From the NCBI GenBank assembly GCA_024811115.1, contig JAKOGH010001195.1:789168-853167 (forward strand): a DNA stretch of 64,000 nt, written 5' to 3'. Both the position numbers and the translations under genes were made by a program. Positions 11,575 to 22,929 of the stretch are shown one piece after another. How positions within the stretch are numbered: the stretch's first letter is position 1; each line of letters begins with the position of its first letter. The stretch comes from Terana coerulea (taxonomy: Eukaryota; Basidiomycota; Agaricomycetes; Polyporales; Phanerochaetaceae). The notes below the pieces were generated by a model. The model saw only the letters and a program-made list of their open reading frames with translations. It did no database searches and was not told the origin of the DNA.

Positions 11575-13186
11575 ATGTCTCAGAAGATGCGCGCAGTGGT
11601 CTACGAAGGCCCGTTCAAAGTCTCTGTGCAGGAGGTCGAAAAACCCCAAATCCAACACCCCTGCGATGTCATTGTCAAGAGTACGTTCCTGCATCGCACC
11701 CTTCCACTGACCTAGTACTAATAAGTTCAGCAACTTGCAGTTACCACAAGCTGCATCTGTGGAAGGTGCGCGCTGTCACGCACGTCTCGCTGTCCGGATA
11801 ATCCCTTGATGTGCTGTCCTCATCGCAGTGATCTGCACATGTACGAGGGGCGTACCGGTGCTGAGCCTGGCATCGTTTTCGGTCATGAGAATATGGGCAT
11901 CGTTGATGAGGTAGCAGACGGAGTTGCTGTGAGTGTGCAACAGTCGCTTCTCCTCATCAATACCACGATTAATTACCTTCCCACCTCATCTCCAGCTTCT
12001 CAAGAAGGGCGACCGTGTCGTAATGCCATTCAATGTCGCATGCGGCCATTGCGTCAACTGTGAAGAAGGCAAGTCTGCGTTCTGCACAGAAGTCAACCCT
12101 GGCTTTGTACGTCTCTTTTCTTCAATATATCTGTCAAGTGCTACAGTTAACCGTTCTCATGTTAGGCCGGAGGGTAAGATACTGCATATCGTTTCGTTCT
12201 TTCGTACACTGACTGATAGTCATGCAGCGCATACGGATATGTCTCCATGGGACCTTACCAAGGCGGCCAAGCAGAATACGTCCGGGTTCCCTTCGCCGAC
12301 TTCAACGCCCTGAAGCTTCCTGCCGGCAAGGAGCACGAGGACGACTTCGCCCTACTGGCCGACATATTCCCCACCGTACGTATTGTCCCGAAACGTGCCG
12401 TACGTTTCTTACATCTTTGACGTAGGGCTGGCATGGCGTTGAGCTCTCTGGCTTCAAGCCCGGAGAGTCCGTCGCAGTCTTCGGCGCTGGCCCTGTCGGC
12501 CTCATGGCTGCCTACTCCGCCAAGATTCGCGGCGCTTCCGAGGTCTACGTCGTCGACCGTGTTCCGGAGCGCCTCCAGAAGGCCAAAGAAATCGGGTGCA
12601 TTCCTATCGACTTCAGCAAAGGCGACCCGGCTGAGCAGATCAAGCAGCAGCGTGGCGGGTGCGTCCTCATGATCAGGCTGCGGCTTAGACACTACTTCTT
12701 ACACCTTTCCCAGCCGAGGCGTCGATCGTGGTGTCGATGCTGTTGGATATCAGGCTGTCAACTCTGACGGCAAGACGGAACAGCCCAACATCATCCTTGA
12801 GGGCCTCATCTCCGTCGTGCGCCCCACCGGCGGCCTCGGTATCCCAGGCCTCTACGTTCCCAAGGATCCCGGTGCTCCCGACTCCAACTCCGCCAAAGGT
12901 TACATCACCTTCCCGTTCGGCAAGTTGTTCGAGAAGGGCTTGACCATTGGTACAGGCCAGTGCAACGTCAAGGTGCGCAGCTTAGCTCTTTGCTGATTCC
13001 TGTCAAGGCTAATGCTCCCCTTTTCTGCAGAAATACAACCGGTACCTCCGCGACCTGATCATTGCCGGGGCCGCCAAACCGTCCTTCGTCGTCTCCCATA
13101 ACGTCTCGCTTGACGAAGCGGCTCACGCGTACGACAAATTCGACAAGCGCGTTGATGGTTACACCAAGGTGCTCTTGCACCCTTGA
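11575..13186 (+). CDS. Zinc-dependent alcohol dehydrogenase, formaldehyde dehydrogenase (FdhA) type
   Basis: Nine exons, all in phase, give 381 residues: 11575-11680, 11741-11765, 11829-11928, 11996-12106, 12166-12173, 12228-12375, 12426-12658, 12714-12972 and 13031-13186. The protein starts MSQKMRAVVYEGPF. The catalytic zinc site is CICGSDLHMYEGRTG with GHENMGIV, and the structural zinc cysteines are in ACGHCVNCEEGKSAFC. The nucleotide-binding turn is GAGPVGLMAAYSA. GVDAVGYQAV and the long insertion before IGTGQCNVKKYNRYLRDLI resemble glutathione-independent formaldehyde dehydrogenases. It would oxidise an aldehyde or alcohol with NAD(P). Exon 5 is only 8 bp yet is needed to keep AGGAYGYVSMGP in frame. 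Confidence 0.92.
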
Positions 13187-13589
13187 ATTGCCCCTTTTCT
13201 CCTCCGTCTGAAGGAAGTCTATCGCTGTGTATCATAGCCTCTAACAAGTAGGATGCGCCCAATAAACCGTTGTATTATTAGCGGGGTTGTAGTAAATCAA
13301 GAAATATATGTATCATGTCTTCTGGAGGAGTTCGTTGTAGTTTTGTGCTTGCGTGCTATGATGTGAAGAATACTGTAGTTTCTGGCATCTCAGACTGTTC
13401 TCAGCATGTTGGAGCGGCGGAACGGGGTATCAGAGGTCCTTTTCCGTGCCGGGCAAGCGGCGAGACCCCGATAGTACCAAGGCAGGTCGTTAGATCTGGT
13501 ACAACCGCTCTTAGACTTTCACAACTCCTTACTCGGCCCTTTCGTCCTCGTCTCGAGCTTGCTCATGCGGATATTGTCCCGAGGCGGGT
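13187..13589. other. Intergenic between dehydrogenase and GTPase
   Basis: Contains the 3' end of the dehydrogenase transcript and the 5' region of the GTPase. A 198-codon plus frame starting at 13315 is a shadow that runs through the GTPase exons. Confidence 0.35.
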
Positions 13590-15060
13590 ATGCGCACCGT
13601 TAAGCTCGTTGTCATTGGCGCATCCGGTGTCGGCAAGACCAGTCTCCGCAACCAGGTCCGTTTCCCGGCTGCGTCTCCCGACTTCATGCCCTTCAACCCC
13701 CGTTGCTGCTGTAGTACATCTCTGGACGGTTCACGACGGGCTACAGAGCCACCATTGGCGCGGATTTCATAACGAAGACGCTTCCGCATCATGGCGATCC
13801 CGAGCAGAGTGTGACCTTGCAGATATGGGTGAGTGGTCGCACGACTTGTATAGAGTGCGGACGCAACACAGGAAGAAGCATGCTCGGATGCATCATATTG
13901 TGTCCTCATAGACAAGTGATGGGCTCCTCTGAGTGTTGGGATCTTTGGGTGGACGGCGGCTGGGCGTGGAGGAGCGGGAGTTGCAGATGCGGCGCAGTTC
14001 AGCCTCAGAACAGAGCTGTCTGACTGACCAAGATTCCACTAGGACACCGCGGGCCAAGAACGGTTCTCGAGCCTCTCGTCTGCATTCTTCCGCGGCGCTG
14101 ACGCCGTGCTGCTCATGTTCGACGTGAACCAACCGCAGACTTTGGAAGCGCTGCGGAAGTGGTGGCACGAGTTCAAGGACCGCGCCCCAGTACCCGACGA
14201 AGACGTGGACCGGTTCTGTTGTGTCTTTGTCGGCAACAAGATTGACATTATCCCGACCGGTAGCGAGCCTTCTGCCCTCAGCCTCAGCGGAGCCAATGCA
14301 CGCGTCACGCAGGAGCGAGCGACTCACTTCATGCATGAACTAATACCTCCCCCGGCCACCCCCTCACCCCTCTCTTCATGGCTCTCCTTCCGATATTACC
14401 TTGCCGTCTGACGAATCCACTATGTCCATCAGCATCGTGACCCCTCCGCGGACGCATTCCATTGACATCGGTGTGTACCACCACCTGCGACGCAAGTCTT
14501 CCCGCTCGCGCAGCCGCTCTACACTTTTCAGAGGAGGCACAATCGGCACAATGACGACCCATACCCTTTCTGTTTATCATACCCCAACGTCTTCAATCTT
14601 TGACACTTTCGAGTCCGCGCGGTCCTCCCCTGTTCGGTACTCCCAGATGCACACTCCCTCCCAGTCTCGGTCACCGAGCCATTCGCCCGTCCGCTCTGCC
14701 AGGCGACAGCCCTCGTTCTCCTCAATGCTCTCCGACGCCCAGACTATCACCCCCAGCTTGTTCGGCCGCGCGAACACAGAGTCGCATTCTATGATGCCCG
14801 CCCCCGCACATGCGCTACCCACGCCGCCTCCAGCCGAACTGGGGGCCAGGCTCTTCTTCGCATCAGCCAAGACAGGTGAGGGCGTACCAGACGTCTTCGA
14901 ATACATCGCGAGGAGAGTGGTGACGAGGTGGGAGTTTGAGGAAGCGATGGAGGCACGCACTATGCATATGGCGGAGGCCAGCTCAGACGGCACCATCCGA
15001 CTGCACGAGGCCGACGACGAGTCGCGGAAATGGAGCGCAACCGTGTGTTGCAGGTCGTAG
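13590..15060 (+). CDS. Rab7/Ypt7-like small GTPase with a long serine-rich insertion
   Basis: Exons 13590-13655, 13715-13828 and 14043-15060. All G motifs are visible: P-loop GASGVGKTS, switch I YRATIGADFITKT, DTAGQERF, NKID, and SAK in FFASAKTGEGV. The N-terminus MRTVKLVVIGASGVGKTSLR and the switch regions are of Rab7 type, implying late endosome/vacuole traffic. Between NKID and SAK lie about 180 extra residues, mostly Ser/Pro/Arg (RSRSRSTLF, SQSRSPSHSPVRSARR), unlike a normal 205-residue Rab7. The end VCCRS carries a CC pair two residues from the end, a known Rab prenylation form. The frame changes once in a C-rich tract (14347-14370) with no AG nearby for splicing, so an indel is likely. 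The second intron is long (214 bp). Confidence 0.82.
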
Positions 15061-15571
15061 GCACTCGCATGAAGTACGTTCGCTTGATTACGTAGACTTG
15101 AGATCTGTGGACATTTTTCACCTCGATGTTATAACACACTCGTTCAGGATGTCTTTGATATGTAGTGTATACATGACTTCCACCTAGCTATAGTATACGT
15201 ATATCTATTTGTTTTGCCGTTTTCCTCGCATAGTATGGTCTTCGATGTGAATCTGCAAATACATTCGATTGTAAACTAGTCAATACATCTCTGACACAGT
15301 GTTCAAGAGTGATGCTACAGCTGCTCAGTGGGGAGCGTACTCAAGTGCTGCAAGATATCCGAAACCTTTGACATACCGCGGAAATCGGGCTGAGTGGAGT
15401 GCAGTGAATAATTCCAAGACGGTGATGAAGGTACATCCGCACGGGTATGAGGAGGATAGTCTCTCCGAGGAAGTTACGAGCAGTGATACAGAAGGGCGGA
15501 AATGAAAGCAATAGCGGTACAGGTGGAAAATGTGAATAGGATACAGAACAATGAGGCATAGAGCACGATGC
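15061..15571. other. Convergent intergenic region
   Basis: Lies between the 3' ends of the GTPase (+) and ATG4 (-). No gene is supported; ORFs here are short shadows. Confidence 0.35.
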
Positions 15572-18500
15572 CTAAAAGTCGTCTAAATCGTCGGCAGGCA
15601 CGCCTCTGACACCACCGCTCTGGGTTCGCCCGCCGTCGCGGGCCTTGGCAGTTCGCATCTGCGGCACGCGCCTGCTGGGGCTCCGCGGCTCCTCGTCCTC
15701 GTCGTTCGGGCTGCTCGGCGCAGCAGGGAACGGTACTGCTGCGGCTGCGCCGTCTTGCCCGACTTCTTCTTCGTTTTCTTCCGCTGCTTGCTCTGATCCG
15801 AGCTGGAGCTCTCACTGCTCTCGCGCGTGACAGCCGCCTGCGGGTCAACAAGCTCTTGGTCGTGCCCCGGGATGGGCGTGAACTCGGGCTCGATCCACTC
15901 CACCTCGTCCTCGTCGTCGAAGCTCAGCGAGTCGGCCTGGGAGCTCGACGTCGAGCTCGTGCTCGGCTGCTTCTCGAGGTGCCCGGGGGCGCGGACGCCG
16001 GGGAAGGTCACTCGGCCGGGGCCAGGGGTGATAGGATCAACGGGGTCGTCCTCCGTGTCGCCTTCTTCAGTGTCCTTGGAGCTTGTGCTCGGCACACTGG
16101 TGTCTGGCGAGTTCGAAGTCGAACGCATACGGTCTTCTGCGTCAGCGAACTCGTCGTCTTCATCCGGTAGGTCGAAGTCTGGCTCTGAAATGCTTTCAAG
16201 GCCCATATCGGAGTCTGACGTCCAGTTGGGCGGCTCATCCTGGAGGTGGAACACTCCCGCCCTGCCCTTGCCATGGAGCTAGGAAAGACCAGTTAATGAA
16301 AGTTCATTGGCAGACAAAACGAAACACACTTCAGATATCCGCTGCTTGAGGTCGTTCCAATCTGCTTCATCTTTGCATAGAAAGCCGATGAGCATACTGG
16401 GGTCCAATCCAGACAGCGGCATCTTTCGGACACGATCACAATGGAAAGTCTTGAGCTCCACAGCCGAGTACGCATTAATGTAGTGGCGCTGAATAGGGTC
16501 GAGGTCTTCTCCTGGTATACCAAGCTCCCTCGAATCCATCTCAGAATCATCAGGGATGATACTTGATGACTTCCATCGAGCGTGAGAGCCAGACGAGTGC
16601 GAGGTCGAAGTCGAGGTCACATACGAAGACGCAGTATTGGTAGATGATGTGGATATTTGTTGTTGCAGAGGGGATGGCGACACAACGCCGCGATTCGAGA
16701 AAGAGGAACCTGGCCGTATTGAGATAGGAGAGGTAGGCGAGCGGGAATGGCGTGCGGGCGAACGGGGCGATTTCTCGCGATCTGAGAATGGTTGGGGTTC
16801 AGGGGATGTAGAAGCATGCCTGGACACTGGCGGAGAGATTGAGAACTGCTGCTCAGGATTTGGTGGAGGGCGGAGGGGGACGGCCGGTCTTGCGTGGTGA
16901 GGATCAAGATAGAAGAGATTGTCGGCTTGCGAGCCAACAAAGTAGTAGGAAGAAGAAGGCCTCCCGCCGGCGATCCCAACGGACTGAGGCCATGTATACA
17001 GCGTCTAATCATTTGGCAATGTGAGTTTTGCCCCCGGTATGATTCGCAAGACTGACCTTCAATGTGTCGTAATAGACAGGATTTACGCCATCAATACCAA
17101 GCCTATGTCCAATCAAGATGAGAACGGCCCTGTCGCCCCACACTTTGCGCGTATGCCTGCGCGGTGAACCAAGACCAGTATGCGAAGCCGCGAAGACTTC
17201 TGATTCATATATCGTGCCGCCGTCAGCAGCAACGTGAACACCGAGGCCGGCTTCTGGGAAAGCATGCACCAAAGTCCTGTTCACCGGTCAGTTACTGTCC
17301 CAACAGAGCGTAGATATACCTACTTGATTGCGCCAGCAGCGGTACTCGGCCCGAACCATTGCCCGACTTTCACGCCGAGCTGCTTGCCTACGAGGGCCAT
17401 CCGGTGAACGCTGAAGGGGGAAAGCGAGGAGGGGTCATCGAGAAACCAAGTGATGATTTGTACATAGGTCGCGTAATCCGAGGTACACACAGGATGAGGG
17501 GGCTTGCGCCAGTCTTCTCAAAGTTAGGCTATCATGATAATCGCATAGGTAGTGATTTGCGTACCTCGCCCCAGATGAACATGAACCAAGGCGTTGGCCA
17601 GTAGAGACTGACCTGTACGCAACATACAGCCCCAACCAGCATCACTCGACCAGCACTTCTCTCCAACGAGCGGCCAGTTCCACTTCTTCGTTGGCGCACT
17701 TGAACTCAGTGCGACGGAGTCCGCGGAGGATAAGTTGAGTTCTTCCAGCGTGATGTCGCGAATGGGGAGGAATTGCGAACGGTACGTCAGCCATATTCGA
17801 GACGTGAAGTCGGCGTAAAACACAGGAGGCCAGTGTCGTCCTGGATCTTTGATAGGAGCTGATGATGCAGGTTGTGATTGGGAAAGCGAGGTATCACTTC
17901 CGGGCATGGAGGAGGTAGGAGATGAGCGGAGAGAGGATGGCGAACGACGGGAGTCAACTGAACTGCGGCGGCCACCGGCCGGCGGAGGAGGGGATGGCTC
18001 GTATCCAGGGTGCTCTACACCGAGGATCCAGATAGAGTCGGAGCATTTGTCTGGAACAGCGTCGCTGTCGAGGAGATAGCGCATGGCTTTGTCGAGGTGG
18101 CCTCTGCCGTGCTTAGCTGCAGTCAGTAGAGCCGATCCTTTCCCTTTGGGTGAAGAAGACGAAGTGGCGGCAAGATGCTGCTGCTGGAGGAGGCTGGGAA
18201 GTGACAGGTCGGTGGAAGACGAGCTAAACGTATGCGAAAACCAGCCAGAGAGTCTGCTTGGGAGATCGGTGATACGGGCGTTGGAGGAGGAAGGGTAAAA
18301 CTGGACTGAAGGGTAGTTGTCTGAGACGGGGCGGTCTGAACGTGTTCTTGTTCGTGGGATAGCAACGGGTTCAACGATAACGGGTGCCTCTTCGCCTGTA
18401 GACTCTTGACGAGAGAGAGATGGTTGTTGTTCGTGGGCGTGCTGCTCGCCTTCGGGACTATCACTCCTACGCGTATCTGGCCGCCATTCCCCGGTCTCTT

Positions 18501-18756
18501 GCGGCGAGCTCGTAGGTGTTTTCTTGCTTGCTTTTCGTATGATAGACCCTTTCAAGTTAATCTGCGCCCTTCCCGCCTCAGATATCGACGAAGAAGAACT
18601 CGCAGCACTGGCGGCGTTGCTGGATGTTTCAGCTACAGACTTTGAGCGGTCTCTGCCCTGCTTCTGGAAAAACTTGGGTAGTTTCGAGCCATGGGGAGTG
18701 GTCGGCGGGGATGAGGGTGACGGCGAGTGTTTAGATGGCTTGGAAGTGCTCGACAT
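15572..18756 (-). CDS. ATG4: Autophagy cysteine protease ATG4, long form
   Basis: Five exons: 17565-18756, 17324-17513, 17057-17276, 16330-17004 and 15572-16278. Peptidase C54 signatures are clear: [20 protein letters not shown], the catalytic Cys in [13 protein letters not shown] (about residue 377), [20 protein letters not shown], and catalytic Asp/His in [11 protein letters not shown] (about 568/570). The later block [17 protein letters not shown] is also typical. ATG4 processes and recycles Atg8 in autophagy. At about 990 residues it is roughly twice yeast Atg4, because of a Ser/Pro-rich N-terminus of about 330 residues and an acidic, disordered tail. The start [13 protein letters not shown] at 18756 is chosen over an upstream in-frame ATG at 18885. 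One frame change near 15735-15760 leads to the tail [20 protein letters not shown]. Confidence 0.92.
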
Positions 18757-20204
18757 TGTTGTCGAGGCTGGGGTCGTCGCGGTCGTGATCGTCGTTGGAA
18801 GAGAGTTGATTCGGACGCCTGCCGCTCTCACCAAGCTCTCACTCTCCCACCACGTTCGATTGTCTGCGCATTCGCCCTGCAGCACAATTCAGAGCATAGC
18901 TCTGCCGACGGCGCTGAATTGCGAAGCTGACGGCCAGTCTCGCCTAAACTTGACTACGGCGCTGTTGTCCGGCAAAACACGCCCATCTCGGGTGCTCAGA
19001 GTTGTTTATGTACCTCCACGCACACAAAGTTCGTGTCTGGATCTCTCACCGCGAGGCTGACTTCTCAAATGCTAGGGTTTACGAAGGCGAATGGATGTTT
19101 CATAGAAGCACCTGCCGCAGGATCGAGGCCATATCCCTGCGAGGGCACGAGGAAGCCATGCCTCTCCCGTGCGTGAACAGCGTTCACTGAGGCGCCTTCC
19201 TCCGTTAAATGAATCCGATGAGCGGAATCCCCCCTTTCACGTGTGAGTTAACGGAGTTTAGCACCGCAACTGGCTTATTTAGCAGTCAATCTGGACCTGG
19301 GTCTGTTGTCTCACAGCCAGGAACCGCCAACTTCTCTCGAGCGCACTCCGATCTTCTGAGAGAGGTGGGTACAGCTTGTTCGTGAAAACGTGAGCTAATC
19401 AGGTCCTGCGTGTGTAGCCCGTCAGAGGACTTCTACCGTGATGCTAGAGATGCTAGGAAATATCAGCACCCACCGTCACAGTGATACGTTACAGGTAGGC
19501 AGTTAATGTTAACTCAATCACTGGACCACTGGATTCGCAACGAAGTGGGTAACCTTTGCAAGACAAAAACCCGATTGCCTGACAGGCTTGGCACTCAGAT
19601 GAGTAGTTCGTGTGTCCAGTGGGATTTGGAAGACTTTCCAACATGTCAGCCTTCTATGAGGCTCGTCTATCGGCCCAGCTTCATCCAACGCACCAGTAGC
19701 GAAGTAACTTCGATCACGTACAACTGCACGCTTCTGTTAATATATTTCATATCTCTCAATAACTTGTCTATAAAACGGGAGAACAGTCACCACCAAATTC
19801 GATCTTTACCGTCCGCAGGTCTCAGAGTTCCTTCAACTCGGTGCAGCTCGGTACGTTCTTGTATTGTCCGTTAGAGTGAATATCACGGAATGCTACCTGT
19901 ACTCACCGTACGCATCTAGGACCAGAATACTAGGGCGATCCTCACCCACATGTTTAAATCGTGAGTAGAAGCCCTGTCTGTATCTGGGCGCACCTGATAC
20001 TCAAACACACTCCAGGGGTTCGCACCCGACTTTTCGATTGCTTCCGATAGTTGAAACACTGACAAAATGTGGATTGGTGTGAGATAAATATACAATTACT
20101 GTAGTGAAAGACATCCTGTGTCCATCATATTCGACTAATAATGTGGACAGCATAGCGAGCAAATAAATACAAGAAGGCATCAGAAGAAACCTATTAGGCA
20201 CACT
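18757..20204. other. About 1.4 kb without a supported gene
   Basis: Includes the ATG4 promoter and the 3' region of the small gene that follows. A 122-codon plus frame at 19506-19874 has no recognisable features. Confidence 0.35.
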
Positions 20205-20593
20205 CTAACACCTGAGCTTCTCTAACAGCGACCTGGTGTGGTTGTCATCGGGCTTGATGTCACCGTTGACTGTCGGTAAGAAGTGCCCACGGAACGACGC
20301 TCCATCGGGGGAAGCCCACTGAGCGCAATATGATGCCACCAGCCGGCCCTTTTGCACGCAATCAGTGCAGTGTGAGGAAGAGTGATGAAAAGGTACATAC
20401 TCCAATAGTTTCCACCTGAGGTTCGGCAGTAACCTCTGCGAGTCTCCATTTACTGTCGACTCTGACCCATACTTTTTGCCCTTTCTATGCGTTTGCTTTA
20501 CATCAGAAACATGAAGAGTAATACTAGATTTTCACTCACGTGGAATACATACAGCCAAGGAGCATTAACGTCCTGAGGAAGGGTAATACCCAT
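20205..20593 (-). CDS. Small conserved-looking protein, 93 residues, function unknown
   Basis: Exons 20540-20593, 20401-20484 and 20205-20348 join in phase 0 at both junctions, with introns of 55 and 52 bp and good GT..AG ends. The protein starts MGITLPQDVNAPWLYVFHKG and continues QKVWVRVDSKWRLAEVTAEP, ASYCAQWASPDGASFRGHFL and PDDNHTRSLLEKL. The KGQKVWVRVDSKWRLAEV segment resembles small SH3-like/Tudor-like barrel starts, but that is only an impression. No signal peptide or membrane segment is seen. The start codon is the first ATG that gives this frame. The family is not recognised. Confidence 0.62.
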
Positions 20594-21318
20594 GATGTTG
20601 AAATGGACGTTGGGTGGCAAAGGCGGAGAGGAGCTGAGGAGTACAGCGCAGCTGCAGGTACAGCGAGAGACCATCCCACTCCGCCTACATATATACCCAT
20701 GCGTGGTGCTCCTGCGTGACCTGGAAATGTCGTGAAGTGGCCGGCCACAGTGGCTTCAGGGACAATGGGTATTCAACTGGGCATGCGCTTGGCCACCATG
20801 ACATCGCATAGGCAGTTCCATGATTGGCCATGATGGGAGCTAAGGGCCACCGAAAAAAATCTTCTTCGAGCGTATTGGCGGCGGGTCACCGTGTTGGACA
20901 AAGGTGTTTCTTTCCGAAACCTGCACGAGTTCAGCAACGAGCATAAGATTTTCGGCCACCTATGCATAATATTAATGAATGATGAACGCTTGCATTGAAT
21001 ATTTGGCACTATTTTATGCGTTCAAAGCAGGTTGGCGTGGACTCGGGCTTAATTAAGTTGGGGGTGTGGACGAAGGGAAGAGTCAAGAACAACTCGGGCG
21101 CTATACACATCCTTTGTGGCGCCGGCAAGGGTTGATCGCCGTCCAAGCGCTCTGCTGTCCGACGCCGGACCAGTGCCATCGGGCTTCGGCGAACAGATTT
21201 AACACGTGCATCATGGACCTCAGCGCTGATGTTTGTTGTCCGAAGCCGGCGGCTCGCAGCTTGACCTCAACGTTCAACGTTACCTACGTTACTGCGGTAG
21301 CCAGACACTCTGTTCACC
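20594..21318. other. Divergent intergenic region
   Basis: About 725 bp between the start of the small minus gene and the start of the plus isomerase gene, so probably a shared promoter region. Nothing else recognised. Confidence 0.35.
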
Positions 21319-22515
21319 ATGACGCAAAGACCAGATCTCTCAGGAGAGTTCATCAAGGTGTCCTCGCCAGAACCTCACGTTCTGCTCGTCCAGCTGTCGC
21401 GGTATGCTGAGCTTCGCTTCAATCCACGTCGATATATCTGACCAGCTCTGTCAAGAAATCCGGTGAACTCGTTTACCGAACCGTACGCTCAAGTCTTTCA
21501 CTCATGATCACTAGCTTGGCTTACCTTTAAACCGATTAATGCTAGGTATTGGACAGAGTACGGACGTGTTTTCGACGCCATCAGCCAAGACCCGACTGTC
21601 CGAGCCGTCGTACTTGCATCCGCACTGCCCAAGCTCTTTTCAGCAGGCATTGATTGTAAGTCCATTGAGTGCAGATAAATGCAACATAAGCACTCATGCA
21701 CACGTAGTCAGCGGCCTCGATGGCCTCCTCAATTCCACAGAAAAGGACCCTTCGAGGAAGGCTCTGCAGATCCGCCGCGACACCACCCAGTTTCAGGTTG
21801 CAATATCTGCAACGGAACGTTGCCCATACCCTATCATTGCCGCTGTTCATGGGGTAGCGTATGGCCTCTCTGTAGACATCATCACGGCTTGCGATGTCCG
21901 CTACGCGGCAGAGAACGCTAGATTTTCCATCAAGGTCAGCGTAGCACTCCTGACCGTTTGCGACACCAACTTAGAGCTCGCCACCCTATGTAGGAGGTAG
22001 ATGTTGGCTTGGCAGCTGATATTGGCACCCTCGCTCGGCTGCCAAAGCTGGCAGGAAACCAGAGCCTGGTCCACGAGCTCGCCTACACCGCGCGCGACTT
22101 CGGCGCAGCGGAGGCGGAGAAAATGGGCCTGGTGTCTAAGGTTGTCCCTGGTAGTCGGGATGAAGTTCTGAAAGCTGCATTGGAGACGGCCCACGTTATC
22201 GCGCAGAAGTCCCCTGTGGCCGTCCTTGGTACGAAGAGGGTGCTGCAGCACGCGCGCGACCACACGTGAGTTTACATCCATCCACCGTTTATCTCTCGCT
22301 AAGCAAAATCTGTAGTGTGCAACAGAATTTGGATTACGTCGCTACGTGGAACAGCGTCATGCTGCAGACTTCGGTACGTGAATACCACGAATAACCATCT
22401 CCGGGTCATCGCTGATGCTTTTCCTCAGGACTTGACCGCAGCGTTGAATGGCGCGAAGAAGAAGCAGCGTCCTACATTCGCAGATATCGCGAAAGCTCCG
22501 ACAGCTAAGCTCTAG
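21319..22515 (+). CDS. Delta(3,5)-Delta(2,4)-dienoyl-CoA isomerase, peroxisomal (ECH family)
   Basis: Seven exons in phase (21319-21401, 21456-21482, 21546-21655, 21708-21934, 21994-22265, 22316-22373, 22429-22515) give 287 residues. Crotonase motifs: NPVNSFTEPYWTEYGRVFD, KLFSAGIDFSGL (oxyanion loop) and IIAAVHGVAYGLSVDIITAC. ACDVRYA and EVDVGLAADIGTLARLP hold the Asp, Glu and Asp at positions used by dienoyl-CoA isomerases. The C-terminus is AKL, a peroxisomal targeting signal type 1. It would help degrade unsaturated fatty acids by beta-oxidation in peroxisomes. No frame breaks. Confidence 0.92.
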
Positions 22516-22929
22516 AAACGTCCTGATTCGGATCGTACTCGAGTGCTGGGACTCATGTTTCTGACACGTGGAAGGCAGGCCCCATGCCTCTGCGCCGAAG
22601 AGCTTCAATATCTATGGTTGCGTCGTGGCGGGCAGTGTGCTTAAAGTCTCTTCTCTCAAGCCTCGGAAAATCCCGAGGGAATACATAGTCAGCTCTTTCA
22701 GATTGCCGTGTTCATTTAACGGATATAACTTAAGTACAGGCATCAGCAAAGATATCATTCTTCAACACAGACCTCGTATATAACTTGAGTTGAGCCAAAC
22801 TTTAACAGCCTGGCACAGCATGCTCACACTCGCAGCTGTTGTTTGAGCTTGATACCGAATACTAGAGCAGTGTCCTCCCTCCGCATTGAGCTCTCATTTC
22901 TCCTTCCAAAACGGCCGTAGCACCCCGGT
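22516..22929. other. Convergent intergenic region
   Basis: 3' ends of the isomerase (+) and kinase (-) genes. Nothing recognised. Confidence 0.35.

Noticed and set aside
13315..13911. 198-codon plus frame
   Set aside because: It crosses the exons and introns of the GTPase in another frame, so it is a shadow.
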